33,410 nt of DNA from contig JAWOGQ010000020.1 in the NCBI GenBank assembly GCA_046496745.1, positions 1-33,410 on the forward strand, read 5' to 3'. Within the stretch, counting starts at the first letter, position 1. Each line of letters begins with the position of its first letter. Below are positions 9,901 to 17,503 of this stretch, one piece after another. Source of the stretch: JBNJGT01 sp046496745 (lineage in GTDB: Archaea > Nanobdellota > Nanobdellia > Woesearchaeales > JACJVW01). The notes under the pieces were generated by a model that saw nothing but the letters and a program-made list of their open reading frames with translations, had not been told where the DNA came from and did no database searches. The position numbers and the translations under genes were made by a program.

Positions 9901-12900
9901 TTTTTGAGTTCAAGTGTAACATTGACGAATGTATGGTTGCTGTCAGTTGTGCTTAGCCATCCTGTCATGTTGCCAAGATAGGTGTTTCCGTCGTACTCTT
10001 CTACCATGTATTCGTAATGCTTGATTATGCCTGACTGGAGGGACCAGTTGGCAACAAGGATCGGGTTTGTCGCTATTGTTGCTGGAAGGTGAAGGACTGA
10101 ATCCTCACCTATGAAACCGTTCTCGATGTTTTCCACAGTCTCCTGGTCAGGGGTCACGCTGAAATTCGTGATGGTGCTTGAATTGGGCCATCCGGCGCTG
10201 TCATTCGCTGAAAAAGTGAGGTTGTATGTGGAGTTCATGACAAGGGAAAGGCGTGCCTTGCAATACTGGAGGGTCCTGTTCCCTGAGCAATTAAGACCTG
10301 TATATAGTGTGGAGTTGGTGGAGTTGGTTGCGTTTATTGTTATGCTCTGGGTGTTTATATGGTAATCATCATGGACTGTGAAATAGACCATCGGTTCTGT
10401 GCTCATTGCAAGGGATGGGACTGAGGATGTGTTGATGAATGGCGTGCCCCTGTCCACATGGATGTAGAACTCTGTGAATGGGCCGTTGCCCTGGTCATTC
10501 TTTCCTCTGATCCTTATCAGGTTGGTTCCGTTGAATAGTTCAGGGAGCGTCACTGTAAAGTGTCCTGAAGGGTATTCGTTGTCATAGACAAACATCTCAG
10601 TGGAGCGGTTGACCGGGCTTTTCAGGGCAGGGTCTAGTGTCACCTTGTAGGTGTCGTCATAGAGGTTCCTGTATGAATCAACCCTGTACCTGGAGAAGTT
10701 TGTGAGGTTCTGGTTTGAGAACTGGATGTATCTTCCTGTTTCTATTATATCATCCTGCTCGATGCTTGCTGCTGGAACAATTATGTAGTCCTGGTCGCTT
10801 TCATCCATAGGATATACTGAACCGTAGTAGGTTGAGTTCACTGATGTGAAGCCTGTTATGTCTCCTGACTCCGGGCTGATATCGTATCCCTGTCTTGCAT
10901 GGATCGAATAGTTGACATCAGGAACGCTGAAGAAACCTGTTATGTTGAAACCGGTATTGTCTGTTACTGATACAGGAGGGTTCCATATCTTAGGTGCAGG
11001 TGGGATGCCGTCTTCTTTCAGGATGTTATCCGCCATGCGGAATTCATCGTCCATAAGGCCTTCTTCATCACTGACCTTTACGGCACACGAGATCCTGTCT
11101 CCATAAGAGAAGGGGTCTGTGAGGTCCTGGGATTCTGCTCCTGGAATCAGGGTGTAGTTGTCCTGGTCTGCAGTGTACCAGCGGAAGGTGGTGTTTGGAC
11201 CTTCCTCGTCATTGTCAGAATCGATGAAATTGTAGATGCAGCGTGCTTTGCCATCTGCACTGTATGATATCTGGCGGATCTCTGTCTCATTCACTGTAGG
11301 CCTGTGGTTGGTAAGATAATCAATGGAGTCATTTGTGACTGAAGGGTATATGTTGGAACAGTTCCAGCCCTCATCGCATATCATGACCCAGTATTCCTGG
11401 GTCGTGTTGTCAAGATCATCCACTGTATGCTGAAGATTGATGGGGTCTGTAAGGGTGAAGCTGGATTCAGCGATTGTCCTTCCCATGCAGCCGGAGCCTA
11501 CAATCTCAGGGGAATCGCAGACATAAGCCTTTACAGCGGTTGCGTATTCAGAGTGCCAGTCAATGAAGAACTCCACGTCCTGTCCTTCTGAGATCCGCTC
11601 GTAGTCTGAGTTGTCCTGGACATCTTCTATCTTGAACTGGCTTGGAAGACCTTCTATTGTCACAGGTTCGCTGGTGTTCGTATCTCCTTTCTGGAAAGGG
11701 TCATAAGGGGTGACACTACACTTCCAGACGTCCCCTGGCATGGTATTTCCGTTTGTCACAATCGGTGAATTGGGGAGGTTGACCTGCCTGAATCCTGCGC
11801 TATCACGTTTCAGGTGCCAGGTGAAGTCCAGTCTGCTCATGTTGTGGTTGTCAGTGTCATTGATAAGGTAAGTACAATTGAGGTTGGAATCAGAGGTGAA
11901 GTTTGTTGTTCCTTCAGTTGTCAGTATCTGGGTGGATGCTTCAGGAGGATGGTTCAAGAAGAATGATCCTTCACGATAGATTGAGCAAGCATCGTGCTCA
12001 TCGCAGACCTTTACCTGGAAAATGTTTTCCCATCCGTCATCCTCCTGGGTCTGGTATGTGCATTGCTGGTCATTATCTGAGCTGTTTGAGGTGTTGCAGT
12101 AAGTGATACCTTCACAGGCGCCGTTGATGTCGCCTCCATAGTACATCCGTATCCTGGGATGTGAGTAATTATGGGTATCGTTCCTTATTATGGGGTGCTG
12201 GTCGGTGGCGTTTGCCTGGACAAAAACCTTATCTTCCAGGAAGTCTCCGTTAGATTCGCATGTGTCATCATTGTCATCATCTATGCAGATCTTGAATGCC
12301 AGGTACTTGCCAGGCATGGGCTGGGCATTGTATTGAGGAGTGAAATAGTTGTATCTTCCAAGCTCGAATGCATTGTCATTATCTCTTGCAATGACTGTAC
12401 CCTGGGTGTCACCAATGCTGTCCACTTCCATGACGATTATGTCGTATATGAATTCTGTGCTTGCGGAGTCCTGGCTCTCGCTTATTATATTAAGCCTTAG
12501 GTCTCCAGCACTCACAAAACTGTCTTCATCCTTGTCCCAGTATATGTCTGAATCTTCTGTGAAGTTTACATCTGTGTGCCTGAAAACATTCTTACTGCTG
12601 AAACTTGTAAGGGGAGACTTGTCAGGGATCTTCTCTCCTGAAACAATTGTATCAAAGTCTGCATCGTATACCAGTTCTTCAGCTCCTGCTTCAAGGGCAG
12701 CAGAGCTTGTGTTCTCGAGAATAATGGTCTCACCTATTGTGTAGGTATCACTCAGGTCTGCATCAAAGTACACTTCCTCAAAATCATACAATTCCGTACC
12801 ATTGTCAAAGTCTGTTTCCCTGACCTCGCTTCCAACGGCGAAGGTTGTCTTTGAATTCCCGATGAATTTTTCAGGATATATCCCTATCTTGTGCACATAC

Positions 12901-15900
12901 TGGCCTGTCATGTTTGAATAGAATATGGCTGGTCTTTTCCTGTTCTCTTCAGTGTCACCGAAGCTTATGAGGTCAGTGCCCTTGTCGTAGAGATTGTCTT
13001 CATTAAGGTAATCGTTACAGACATACATCCGGGCAGTGTCGTCTGGGTCCTCGTAATCCCTCCAGGATACTGTGAAATTTATGAAATCACCAATGAATGC
13101 AGGATTATCAGGAGAACTGTATGTATTGCCATAATCTATTATCTGTGGGACTGCGTTGTCTACTATCGTTACAGGTTCTGATTCGTAGAATTGTGTTGAG
13201 AAGTTATCCTCATTCATCCAGCTCTGGTCGTCATCATGCACCTTAACTGCGCATTTCACTTCATCATCCTTGTCGAATATGTTGCTTATCGTCTGATCAG
13301 TATACCCTTTAACTTCAACGAATTCATTGAGGCCTTCGTTATTGATGTACCATCTGAATGTTGTCTGGGCCGGATCTTCTGGATCATTGTCAAAGTCATA
13401 GTATGAATAATTACAGTAAAGCTCAGAGCTCTGGTTCGGATCCTGAGGGAGTATGGTGACATCACTTGCTTTTGGAGGTGTGTTGTGTATAGGGATGAAG
13501 CTGTCTGTGCTTGCAGTGGTGCTGTTCTCCATCCGATCATATGCCCTGAATGTGCATGACAGCTTGTCGGCCTTGGTCAGGCGTTCAGAGTCGATTGAAA
13601 TGATACATTCTGTTGTCGCATTATCAAACTGGGTTCCGTATTGGCTTGTGGAATTGGCTCCAAGGTAAAAACACCATGCTTGACCATGCTCGTTGTAGTT
13701 TGCGCCTCCAGGATCAAACTGTGTAACAGAGCAGTTGTAGAACATGTCAAGGCTTTCATTGTTTATGTCAGATGCAAAGACTATAATGGAGACATTGTCT
13801 TTTGCGGTCGGTTTTTCCGGGTCAATCACCAGTTCATCTTCAAGGATCCTGGGTTGTGCATTGGATCTTGCCTGGCGGGAAACAGTGCTTGATACACAGT
13901 TGCCAAGATCATCACAAGCGTAAACCCAATATGTATAATCAATATGATCCGTGGTGTTGTCAATGTAGGAGTAATCACTATCAGAGTGGCGGATAAAGCC
14001 AGGACTCGAGATATTCCTGGGGGTTACGTTGGACCCGCCTGATTCACTCTCAGACCTCAAGATGTAATAGCCATAAACATCATCACTTGAAGAAGGGTCC
14101 CAGTTGATCTCTATGTGTCCTCCCTGGTCATTCCTTACATCATGGGCTTCCATGGTATTGACTGCTTCAGGTGGGAGCGTATCGTTTATGGTAATGTTCA
14201 TTTCTGCGAGATCATTATTGCCATCTTCTACCTGGAGGGTGTAGAGGCCGTTATCATTTGCCCTTACTGTCACTTCCTGCTGGTCTGATGCAGAGATTAT
14301 CTCAAGACCATCGGCAGGGCCTTCAAGATTTGTGATGCTCCAGGTAAAGGTGGTTGAGGTTGTACCGATTGCCTGGAATGTTTCCTCTGTCAGGCGTTCC
14401 ATGCTATCAATCGCTGGGTCAATGTTTAAAACTGCAGATTGGATAGTTGAAGATACTGAATCATAATCTGTCTCTTCACCCATATCAGTAACCTCTGCCC
14501 TGCAAGACCAATCTTCTCCGGGGGAGGTAGCAGAAGCAGGGAGAGTCTCAATGTGTTGCGAGCTCGTGATACCAGTACGGGTGGCATTGGTGTATGATGC
14601 TCCGTTAACCCTCCATTCTACATCTATGGTGTAGGTCTCACTGGTGTGGTCTATATCGTTGATGTCTATGACACAATCAATATCATCTGCAGAGGTTGGT
14701 GTGGAAGGGTCAAAACTGGTAGTGACTGAAGGTGGATGATTAACGTATAATGTGTCTGTGAGGGTAACTTCATCATCTGTATTGTTGCGTAGTGTTGCTT
14801 CAATGGTGTTTGTAAATGTGTCAAAGCTTGCGTCCAGTTCATTTGATGTTACTTCCCTAGGAGATGGACCGCTTGAGCTATGGGCAAAACATCCTGATGA
14901 TTCAGTAAATGTGCAGGTTCCTGATGAACCTTGTCTTTTGGCAATTATAGCCTGGTCTTCTCCTCCTTCCCAGGAGAATCTGATATATACAGGATCTCCT
15001 ATACTGGCAGGATTGTTCTCGGTGATAGTATCTGAATAGCCTGAGTCAGAAAAGAAAGCCATGACTGCGTTCTGAGCATCGTTCTTTGCAAGCTTGCTTT
15101 CTCCCTTGAAGGAGAATAACTGGTAATGCTTTCCGGTGGTGTGGACCTGAACCGTGTGGTAGGCTGTTTCATTGCATGAATAATTATGTATTGTGATGGT
15201 GTTTCCTGATAACTGGAAAGGGATTTCCTCTTCTTTGCATGTGATGCTTAATGGTGTCAGGTCTGTCCCGTACTCTGTCCCGTTCACAGCTTCGATTGTC
15301 AGGTCATCTGTGCCGTTTGTCAGGAAGCGGGTTGTCCAGTTGCCTTCAACCAGAGGATAACTCTGGACATCGAGAACCGTGAGGTTTCCTTCAAGCTCGA
15401 ATTCCTGTGTGGAAAGATGAGGTGTGACCCATTTCACCCTGTCGATAAGACCGTTATCGTTTCGGTCCATGAATTCAACCTTATAGTCGGGATTATTGGT
15501 TATCTCAATTCTTTCGTTGAAAAGCAATCCGCCTTGCTTGTGGTATAGCCTGATGGATTCTTTCTCCAGTTCAGGGACATCAACATAGCTCAGGATGTCG
15601 GTGTAATGGATGTCACTTGAGATCGCGATATCCTTTCTTACTGCCTTTTCAGATCTTTGTGTCCTTATGTCTATCTTTGGGGCTTGTGTCTCGTAGACTA
15701 CCTTGTAGTTCTTGTCTTCTGTCTTGTTGAATTGTATCTCTTTTGTCTCCAGGTTCTCTTTTGCTGCAAAACCTGTTATTGTCGCAAGACCTGTCACCAT
15801 GTTCCTGAAAGCGCCAGGGTTTTTCACGGATGCCTTGACTGGCTGGTAATCTTCTGTGATGACTTTTATGTTCTCAGCAATGTCTGACACTTTTACAGCA

Positions 15901-16052
15901 ACCTCTTTGGTGGTTACCTTCTCATGGTCGATGGTCTTTTCCCAGCGAACAGGCTTTCCAATCTCTACCTGTGTGTGGGTCGATTCTGCAATAGCATTTG
16001 CAGCTAGAACTAGGAAGATGAAAATGCAGGTCAGGGCTAAGGTCTTATTCAT
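3930..16052 (-). CDS. Giant membrane-anchored surface protein (4,040 residues)
   Basis: A signal peptide (LALTCIFIFLVLAANAIAE) is followed by a conserved-looking module to about residue 220 (ending near DRNDNGLIDRVKWVTPHLS). Then come some 3,000 residues of repeated beta-sandwich segments: fibronectin-III-like near 630-720, many Ig/PKD-like units, and a LamG/carbohydrate-binding-like part near 2850-3150. N-x-S/T sequons are very frequent, fitting heavy N-glycosylation. Near the C terminus are a Ca-binding/MopE-type motif (DCNDHNADIHPGAEEICGNG, about 3528), a thrombospondin-like WVCSEWTTC segment, three Cys-rich 26-residue repeats, and one transmembrane helix (about 3703-3730). A cytoplasmic domain of about 310 residues has repeated helical GW motifs. 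A role in adhesion, cell contact or the envelope is inferred. Its ATG overlaps the AbrB stop (ATGA). No frameshift is seen over 12 kb. Confidence 0.9.
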   Translation of the reverse strand: MNKTLALTCIFIFLVLAANAIAESTHTQVEIGKPVRWEKTIDHEKVTTKEVAVKVSDIAENIKVITEDYQPVKASVKNPGAFRNMVTGLATITGFAAKENLETKEIQFNKTEDKNYKVVYETQAPKIDIRTQRSEKAVRKDIAISSDIHYTDILSYVDVPELEKESIRLYHKQGGLLFNERIEITNNPDYKVEFMDRNDNGLIDRVKWVTPHLSTQEFELEGNLTVLDVQSYPLVEGNWTTRFLTNGTDDLTIEAVNGTEYGTDLTPLSITCKEEEIPFQLSGNTITIHNYSCNETAYHTVQVHTTGKHYQLFSFKGESKLAKNDAQNAVMAFFSDSGYSDTITENNPASIGDPVYIRFSWEGGEDQAIIAKRQGSSGTCTFTESSGCFAHSSSGPSPREVTSNELDASFDTFTNTIEATLRNNTDDEVTLTDTLYVNHPPSVTTSFDPSTPTSADDIDCVIDINDIDHTSETYTIDVEWRVNGASYTNATRTGITSSQHIETLPASATSPGEDWSCRAEVTDMGEETDYDSVSSTIQSAVLNIDPAIDSMERLTEETFQAIGTTSTTFTWSITNLEGPADGLEIISASDQQEVTVRANDNGLYTLQVEDGNNDLAEMNITINDTLPPEAVNTMEAHDVRNDQGGHIEINWDPSSSDDVYGYYILRSESESGGSNVTPRNISSPGFIRHSDSDYSYIDNTTDHIDYTYWVYACDDLGNCVSSTVSRQARSNAQPRILEDELVIDPEKPTAKDNVSIIVFASDINNESLDMFYNCSVTQFDPGGANYNEHGQAWCFYLGANSTSQYGTQFDNATTECIISIDSERLTKADKLSCTFRAYDRMENSTTASTDSFIPIHNTPPKASDVTILPQDPNQSSELYCNYSYYDFDNDPEDPAQTTFRWYINNEGLNEFVEVKGYTDQTISNIFDKDDEVKCAVKVHDDDQSWMNEDNFSTQFYESEPVTIVDNAVPQIIDYGNTYSSPDNPAFIGDFINFTVSWRDYEDPDDTARMYVCNDYLNEDNLYDKGTDLISFGDTEENRKRPAIFYSNMTGQYVHKIGIYPEKFIGNSKTTFAVGSEVRETDFDNGTELYDFEEVYFDADLSDTYTIGETIILENTSSAALEAGAEELVYDADFDTIVSGEKIPDKSPLTSFSSKNVFRHTDVNFTEDSDIYWDKDEDSFVSAGDLRLNIISESQDSASTEFIYDIIVMEVDSIGDTQGTVIARDNDNAFELGRYNYFTPQYNAQPMPGKYLAFKICIDDDNDDTCESNGDFLEDKVFVQANATDQHPIIRNDTHNYSHPRIRMYYGGDINGACEGITYCNTSNSSDNDQQCTYQTQEDDGWENIFQVKVCDEHDACSIYREGSFFLNHPPEASTQILTTEGTTNFTSDSNLNCTYLINDTDNHNMSRLDFTWHLKRDSAGFRQVNLPNSPIVTNGNTMPGDVWKCSVTPYDPFQKGDTNTSEPVTIEGLPSQFKIEDVQDNSDYERISEGQDVEFFIDWHSEYATAVKAYVCDSPEIVGSGCMGRTIAESSFTLTDPINLQHTVDDLDNTTQEYWVMICDEGWNCSNIYPSVTNDSIDYLTNHRPTVNETEIRQISYSADGKARCIYNFIDSDNDEEGPNTTFRWYTADQDNYTLIPGAESQDLTDPFSYGDRISCAVKVSDEEGLMDDEFRMADNILKEDGIPPAPKIWNPPVSVTDNTGFNITGFFSVPDVNYSIHARQGYDISPESGDITGFTSVNSTYYGSVYPMDESDQDYIIVPAASIEQDDIIETGRYIQFSNQNLTNFSRYRVDSYRNLYDDTYKVTLDPALKSPVNRSTEMFVYDNEYPSGHFTVTLPELFNGTNLIRIRGKNDQGNGPFTEFYIHVDRGTPFINTSSVPSLAMSTEPMVYFTVHDDYHINTQSITINATNSTNSTLYTGLNCSGNRTLQYCKARLSLVMNSTYNLTFSANDSAGWPNSSTITNFSVTPDQETVENIENGFIGEDSVLHLPATIATNPILVANWSLQSGIIKHYEYMVEEYDGNTYLGNMTGWLSTTDSNHTFVNVTLELKNDMVYKFRVRPRYIDESLGPETLSSGIVYFVNKAPVKEFIRFKGKWNGTANASALFTSSPSRLKLHWNFSNVAQITQYRYAVGTAPYPEEGYDSIASNNDYSLTELELTDLSLEDGTQYYASVRAKNENNIWSNWYSSEYPITTDLSAPYGGSIDYPTGLRASNFTVTLTKGYDDISGIKERELQRATGTLQDGECSDLNIFYPVDTELAGSYTQTVNNGKCYTFRYVEKDYVNNTKTYLHGGTAAFTYIDQTPPEGFTVTANNGEFITTNNQLAVDWTPSHDPEMGISHYSYALFRDENQLGSWTKITAWNSTSTHALITIDDPKHQSAYKVKVSAYSNGNLTNPTTEQSNSVVYLDTVEPEQVSIVKVENDTTEPYVDTIPDNQTDILVSGEEGMRCVASRYKIDYEDYDPSKNYLENCSETTGNNLTCFINTTEDALYTRYIVCRDEAGNKQFSDLAKEVTWHVDFNPPQIDILSNDTLIGGVIRFDVEIEDPSPVIERSYTIYNSTGIITSGNFNNSIEWDTTHLYKENVTLRIEATDSFNHTATAERNYTVDNSKPAISFRRPDSNDKFFKEGFFMNVTITNKFYSTGWEIEGKLNDSLNSSTLLDHHTWDSYINTTEWEDGKYTLTVDAIGPYETNEKSADFYIDNVAPRYSELINPEAPVYNDNSVTLTAVWNNTFNSFANSCDLDSVIISHNASGTWVNVTPEIEGDRFIYEIPQSLLNNGERIGWQSHARDFSGNTNSTGIMTFVIRNREMTFYNEIPDLTWPANINLTIDMMDHINDPDNDTLQYNVTYLPSGTIIYDNFDHERDNHINPHYSEGLTNKGILLESATTNLLKNPDFESVSDDLVQWHAHNEPSVNTSSDNSVRVNRNNYYTQVVEINPDKEYTFSAYIRSVTGEAFGRLHLEWLDESMGFIETGLICGAGTNCSVTPLVNESFTRESATLKSPSNARYARVYLDSHNESYVLMDNVQLEEKPYPTSYTSDARNVTFAEYDAEAENYTINLWFDGIEDKPLITLMNQTDVYTYSPGNMTGWNMVTIRHDTETDIFINGTFNKTIPGMSLTEIVLGYSQESAETVVDDFAVLNRSVSNATILSWTSGFITSPLMNDSITGDLITFSVDNNITTDTSAIIDVTDGIEHATTNPFLLTTVEPNRMPELTPIPDFSLLETENLSYQINATEPDNEPINYTVSNPDIAINETGFMFWNITGWDVGEYTETITVCDNRSVLNSCATDSFNITISMVDVDSDGIPDTIDPLLGKPDNMNVSVGGDTNLSQRFTGVQTVRFFDDRTRATIEWNFSKQLDLTNMTINASLWYNKITGLDLQGETKEVYLLADSAIKTVCIKDNENFTMSGNCNGTDEYLLYCNQTNDPLYTNGYDCTEESGYFIISGLHSSYAMTSEGCMDPDGDGYGYGTLCPSDCNEGDPQKYQYYPYYNDSDLDGYTLPYSNIRCGNGSDMNSGIFRINRTAEPDCNDHNADIHPGAEEICGNGIDENCDGTDAACSTGSSGSGSSGSSSSSGGGLPPCTENWVCSEWTTCTQGEKTRTCSDQNECGTVDDKPETSMTCETCDDGIQNQGEEGVDCGGPCEPCQQSTCDDGIQNQGEEGVDCGGPCEPCQQPTCDDGIQNQGEEGVDCGGPCAKCPEEQEPGLIRWFVISGFIVGILGIIGGLYLSLEQPRQRDYTLLRRPEAKVIAQINKGVPANKLYANEKIDNNTIKSLIMLNTYTRQMRGKYSDEEIKEQFRKNNWPEDLVELTLLVQEIMPIMDRPDAPQEVKELREQLIERRQSLDKETMHVLFDLYRNTPPEQIKGDPQLIQRLSVLKQRIEELKRHNLRNSDIVEKLAQEGWPREQAEFESQILEILLYALDERKNKSYAQIRQELQRHYPPEVINFILNNIPQRNRIPANDHEVVAILDALRKGIPVKDIRRMIQQSRWSQNIVDNVIELDNMIRATKEKGYSKEQIKQYFTAKGWQPDRVDKLLEYF
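4947..5180 (-). repeat. Three 78-bp tandem repeats in the giant surface gene
   Basis: Three head-to-tail copies, exactly 78 bp apart, encode CDDGIQNQGEEGVDCGGPCE-type units with regularly spaced cysteines, just outside the transmembrane helix. Near-identity at the DNA level shows recent duplication or gene conversion. The last copy diverges at its end (CAKCPEEQEP). They probably form a disulfide-braced stalk. Confidence 0.9.
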
Positions 16053-16339
16053 ATGACATCAAGGTTTCCGTCTTTTGTTTTTTTGTATTTTTCTATTGTG
16101 TCGTGGAGATTGGCTTTGTTGAGGTCTATTTTTTCCGCTTTTTCTGAAAGTTCTGAGACCGTACTGTCTGATTCGGTAAGGTTTGGATCCTCAATCTTCT
16201 TGAGAAGGATGCCCTCGTCAGTGACAGTGTACATCCAGAAACCGCTTCCTTCATCTATCTTGAGCTCGTTTCTGATGTCTTTTGGTATGACTATCTGTCC
16301 TCTTTTGTCACACTGGACAATACGGGGGTATTTTTTCAT
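16049..16339 (-). CDS. AbrB/SpoVT-type transcription regulator
   Basis: This 96-residue protein has an N-terminal swapped-hairpin AbrB domain: RIVQCDKRGQIVIPKDIRNELKI followed by GFWMYTVTDEGILLKKI (about residues 6-48). A charged helical tail of about 45 residues follows and may oligomerise. AbrB-family proteins bind DNA as dimers or tetramers. No toxin gene is adjacent, so an antitoxin role is less likely than regulation of its neighbour. The stop codon overlaps the start of the giant surface gene (ATGA). Several CTGATTTTCAG-type dyads lie immediately upstream, suggesting autoregulation. Confidence 0.85.
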   Translation of the reverse strand: MKKYPRIVQCDKRGQIVIPKDIRNELKIDEGSGFWMYTVTDEGILLKKIEDPNLTESDSTVSELSEKAEKIDLNKANLHDTIEKYKKTKDGNLDVI

Positions 16340-16340
16340 T

Positions 16341-16552
16341 CTGATTTTCAGTTTTTAATTCTGATTTTAGGTTTATTTTATCTGATATTTTGGTCATATT
16401 TCTGATTTTCAGAGAATTGTTCTTACTTTTGATTGCTTTGTTTGATTTTCGGGAGAATATTCTGTTTGTAAGAAATTCAGGTAGTATTTCCTGATTACGT
16501 TGGATTTTTACGAAAAAATTTCTTATATTTGTATCCATTTTCTGAAAATCAG
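16341..16552. promoter_or_regulatory. Repeated CTGATTTTCAG dyads, candidate AbrB operators
   Basis: CTGATTTTCAG occurs at 16341-16351 and 16402-16412 and, inverted, at 16542-16552; a close variant CTGATTTTAG is at 16361-16370. Each is an imperfect dyad, CTGA-N3-TCAG. The first two sit next to the AbrB start codon and over a weak TATA-like CTAAAAT (about 16364-16369, 27 nt before the ATG). The inverted copy lies where transcription from the stronger TATA box at 16573-16582 should begin. Repression by the encoded AbrB protein is inferred from position. Confidence 0.5.
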
Positions 16553-16572
16553 TATACTTTTTGGTACCGCTC

Positions 16573-16582
16573 TTATTTAAAA
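16573..16582 (-). promoter_or_regulatory. Candidate TATA box for the AbrB-surface protein operon
   Basis: TTTTAAATAA on the minus strand follows a CAAAAG BRE-like stretch, and start of transcription is predicted near 16552. That would give a leader of about 210 nt before the AbrB start, long for this genome. The weaker TATA-like element near 16366 would instead give a leaderless mRNA. Confidence 0.45.
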
Positions 16583-16599
16583 CTTTTGAAATCTTTGGC

Positions 16600-16653
16600 T
16601 TTGTGTAAAAATTCAGTTTGTGTAAGAATTGAGGATTTTGTGTAATATTCAAG
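16600..16653. repeat. Three 17-bp iterons (TTTGTGTAA-N8)
   Basis: TTTGTGTAAAAATTCAG (16600-16616), TTTGTGTAAGAATTGAG (16617-16633) and TTTGTGTAATATTCAAG (16637-16653) are in direct orientation, the first two abutting. They lie just upstream of the minus-strand TATA box, where an activator array could sit. An iteron-type replication or partition site is a less supported alternative. Confidence 0.6.
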
Positions 16654-16667
16654 GTTGGGTATGTATA

Positions 16668-16695
16668 ATACGGATAGAATTATACGGATAGAATT
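16668..16695. repeat. Perfect 14-bp tandem duplication
   Basis: ATACGGATAGAATT is repeated exactly twice without a gap, just beyond the stop codon of the unknown 265-residue gene. Its role is unknown; it may be a slippage product or a fourth element of the regulatory cluster. Confidence 0.6.
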
Positions 16696-16704
16696 GCCAG
16701 ACTA

Positions 16705-17502
16705 TCAGGTCAGGATAAGTTCAGCAATCAGGATATGTTCTTTTGGATTAGAATAGCGAATCTTTTCAACATTAAAAAGACCTGTCTCCTTATTTTCCTC
16801 AATAAATTGATAGATAGTGTCGATATTTCTTTGTCCAATCCCATGTATATGGATAAACTTAAACCCATATTTCTTTGAAATGTTAATCTTACGCTTAATC
16901 TCTCCAGGAATATCTTTTGCATACATACCAGAGTTGACAAAGATTGCAAGCATAGAGGACTCTACTAAGTCATTGTATATCTCGTCGAATGTTTCTTTAT
17001 TATCTGAATTGTAAAGAGGTATCAGAAACTCTTCAAAGTATCCTGCGGTGGTGAGGTTGCAGATATTTTTTCCCCTATCCCCAAATCTCATGATTATATC
17101 TCTTTTGAGGTCACTTATTGGTTGTCCTTTTTTGAATTTTTGACGGATAAACATGGCTGCTCGTAGAGTCTGAAAATCTTTTGGAGGGATTATCCCCTGG
17201 AAAAATTCTAGAGCAATGTTTGATGATTTCTTGAACTGATAAAGTTCTAGGAGGAGATCTAAAGCGTTCTCTTCTAAAAGTATGTTGTCTTCTTGTATAT
17301 AATCTTTAGTAATCTCTCTTAATTTCTTGATCTCTTCATCCTTCAATTTGTCTAGATTAATGTGACATGTAGATTTTGAGTGGTCTATTACTACTGCCTC
17401 TTTTTGTGGGTTCCTTTCTATATTTATGTTAAGGTTAATTAGATTGTTATTTTTGATATTAATTCTTGTTTCTAGAAAGGTCTTTAGTTTCTCAAAAAAC
17501 AT
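16705..17502 (-). CDS. Unknown 265-residue protein of an AT-rich two-gene cassette
   Basis: I do not recognise this protein. It begins with a short helix, then a strand-rich segment (NNLINLNINIERNP). A helical middle follows. A more distinctive stretch, IIMRFGDRGKNICNLTTAGYFEEFLIPLYN, lies around residues 135-165. The C-terminal half alternates strands and helices (SSMLAIFVNSGMYAKDIPGEIKRKI, then GFKFIHIHGIGQRNIDTIYQFIEEN). There is no signal peptide or membrane helix, so it is probably cytoplasmic. The gene starts one base after the stop of the 77-residue gene, so the two form an operon. Base composition and codon use (AAA, ATA, AAT, TTT) are clearly more AT-rich than in neighbouring genes, suggesting transfer. 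A defence or toxin-antitoxin role is possible but has no motif support. Confidence 0.7.
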   Translation of the reverse strand: MFFEKLKTFLETRINIKNNNLINLNINIERNPQKEAVVIDHSKSTCHINLDKLKDEEIKKLREITKDYIQEDNILLEENALDLLLELYQFKKSSNIALEFFQGIIPPKDFQTLRAAMFIRQKFKKGQPISDLKRDIIMRFGDRGKNICNLTTAGYFEEFLIPLYNSDNKETFDEIYNDLVESSMLAIFVNSGMYAKDIPGEIKRKINISKKYGFKFIHIHGIGQRNIDTIYQFIEENKETGLFNVEKIRYSNPKEHILIAELILT

Positions 17503-17503
17503 C

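Larger units (their letters stand above)
16340..16704. other. 365-bp AT-rich gene-free regulatory region
   Basis: I see no convincing gene here. The stretch is much richer in A and T than its flanks. It holds repeated CTGATTTTCAG dyads near the AbrB gene, a perfect palindrome AGAATATTCT (16454-16463), a TATA box (16573-16582), three 17-bp iterons (16600-16653) and a 14-bp perfect tandem duplication (16668-16695). A 114-codon minus-strand frame runs through it, but the repeats explain its open reading. Confidence 0.7.

Noticed and set aside
16308..16652. 114-codon minus-strand frame across the AT-rich region
   Set aside because: It overlaps the AbrB start, its N-terminal part is made of the 17-bp iterons, its later part contains the CTGATTTTCAG dyads, and the residue make-up simply mirrors AT content. 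An expressed gene is not excluded but is less likely.
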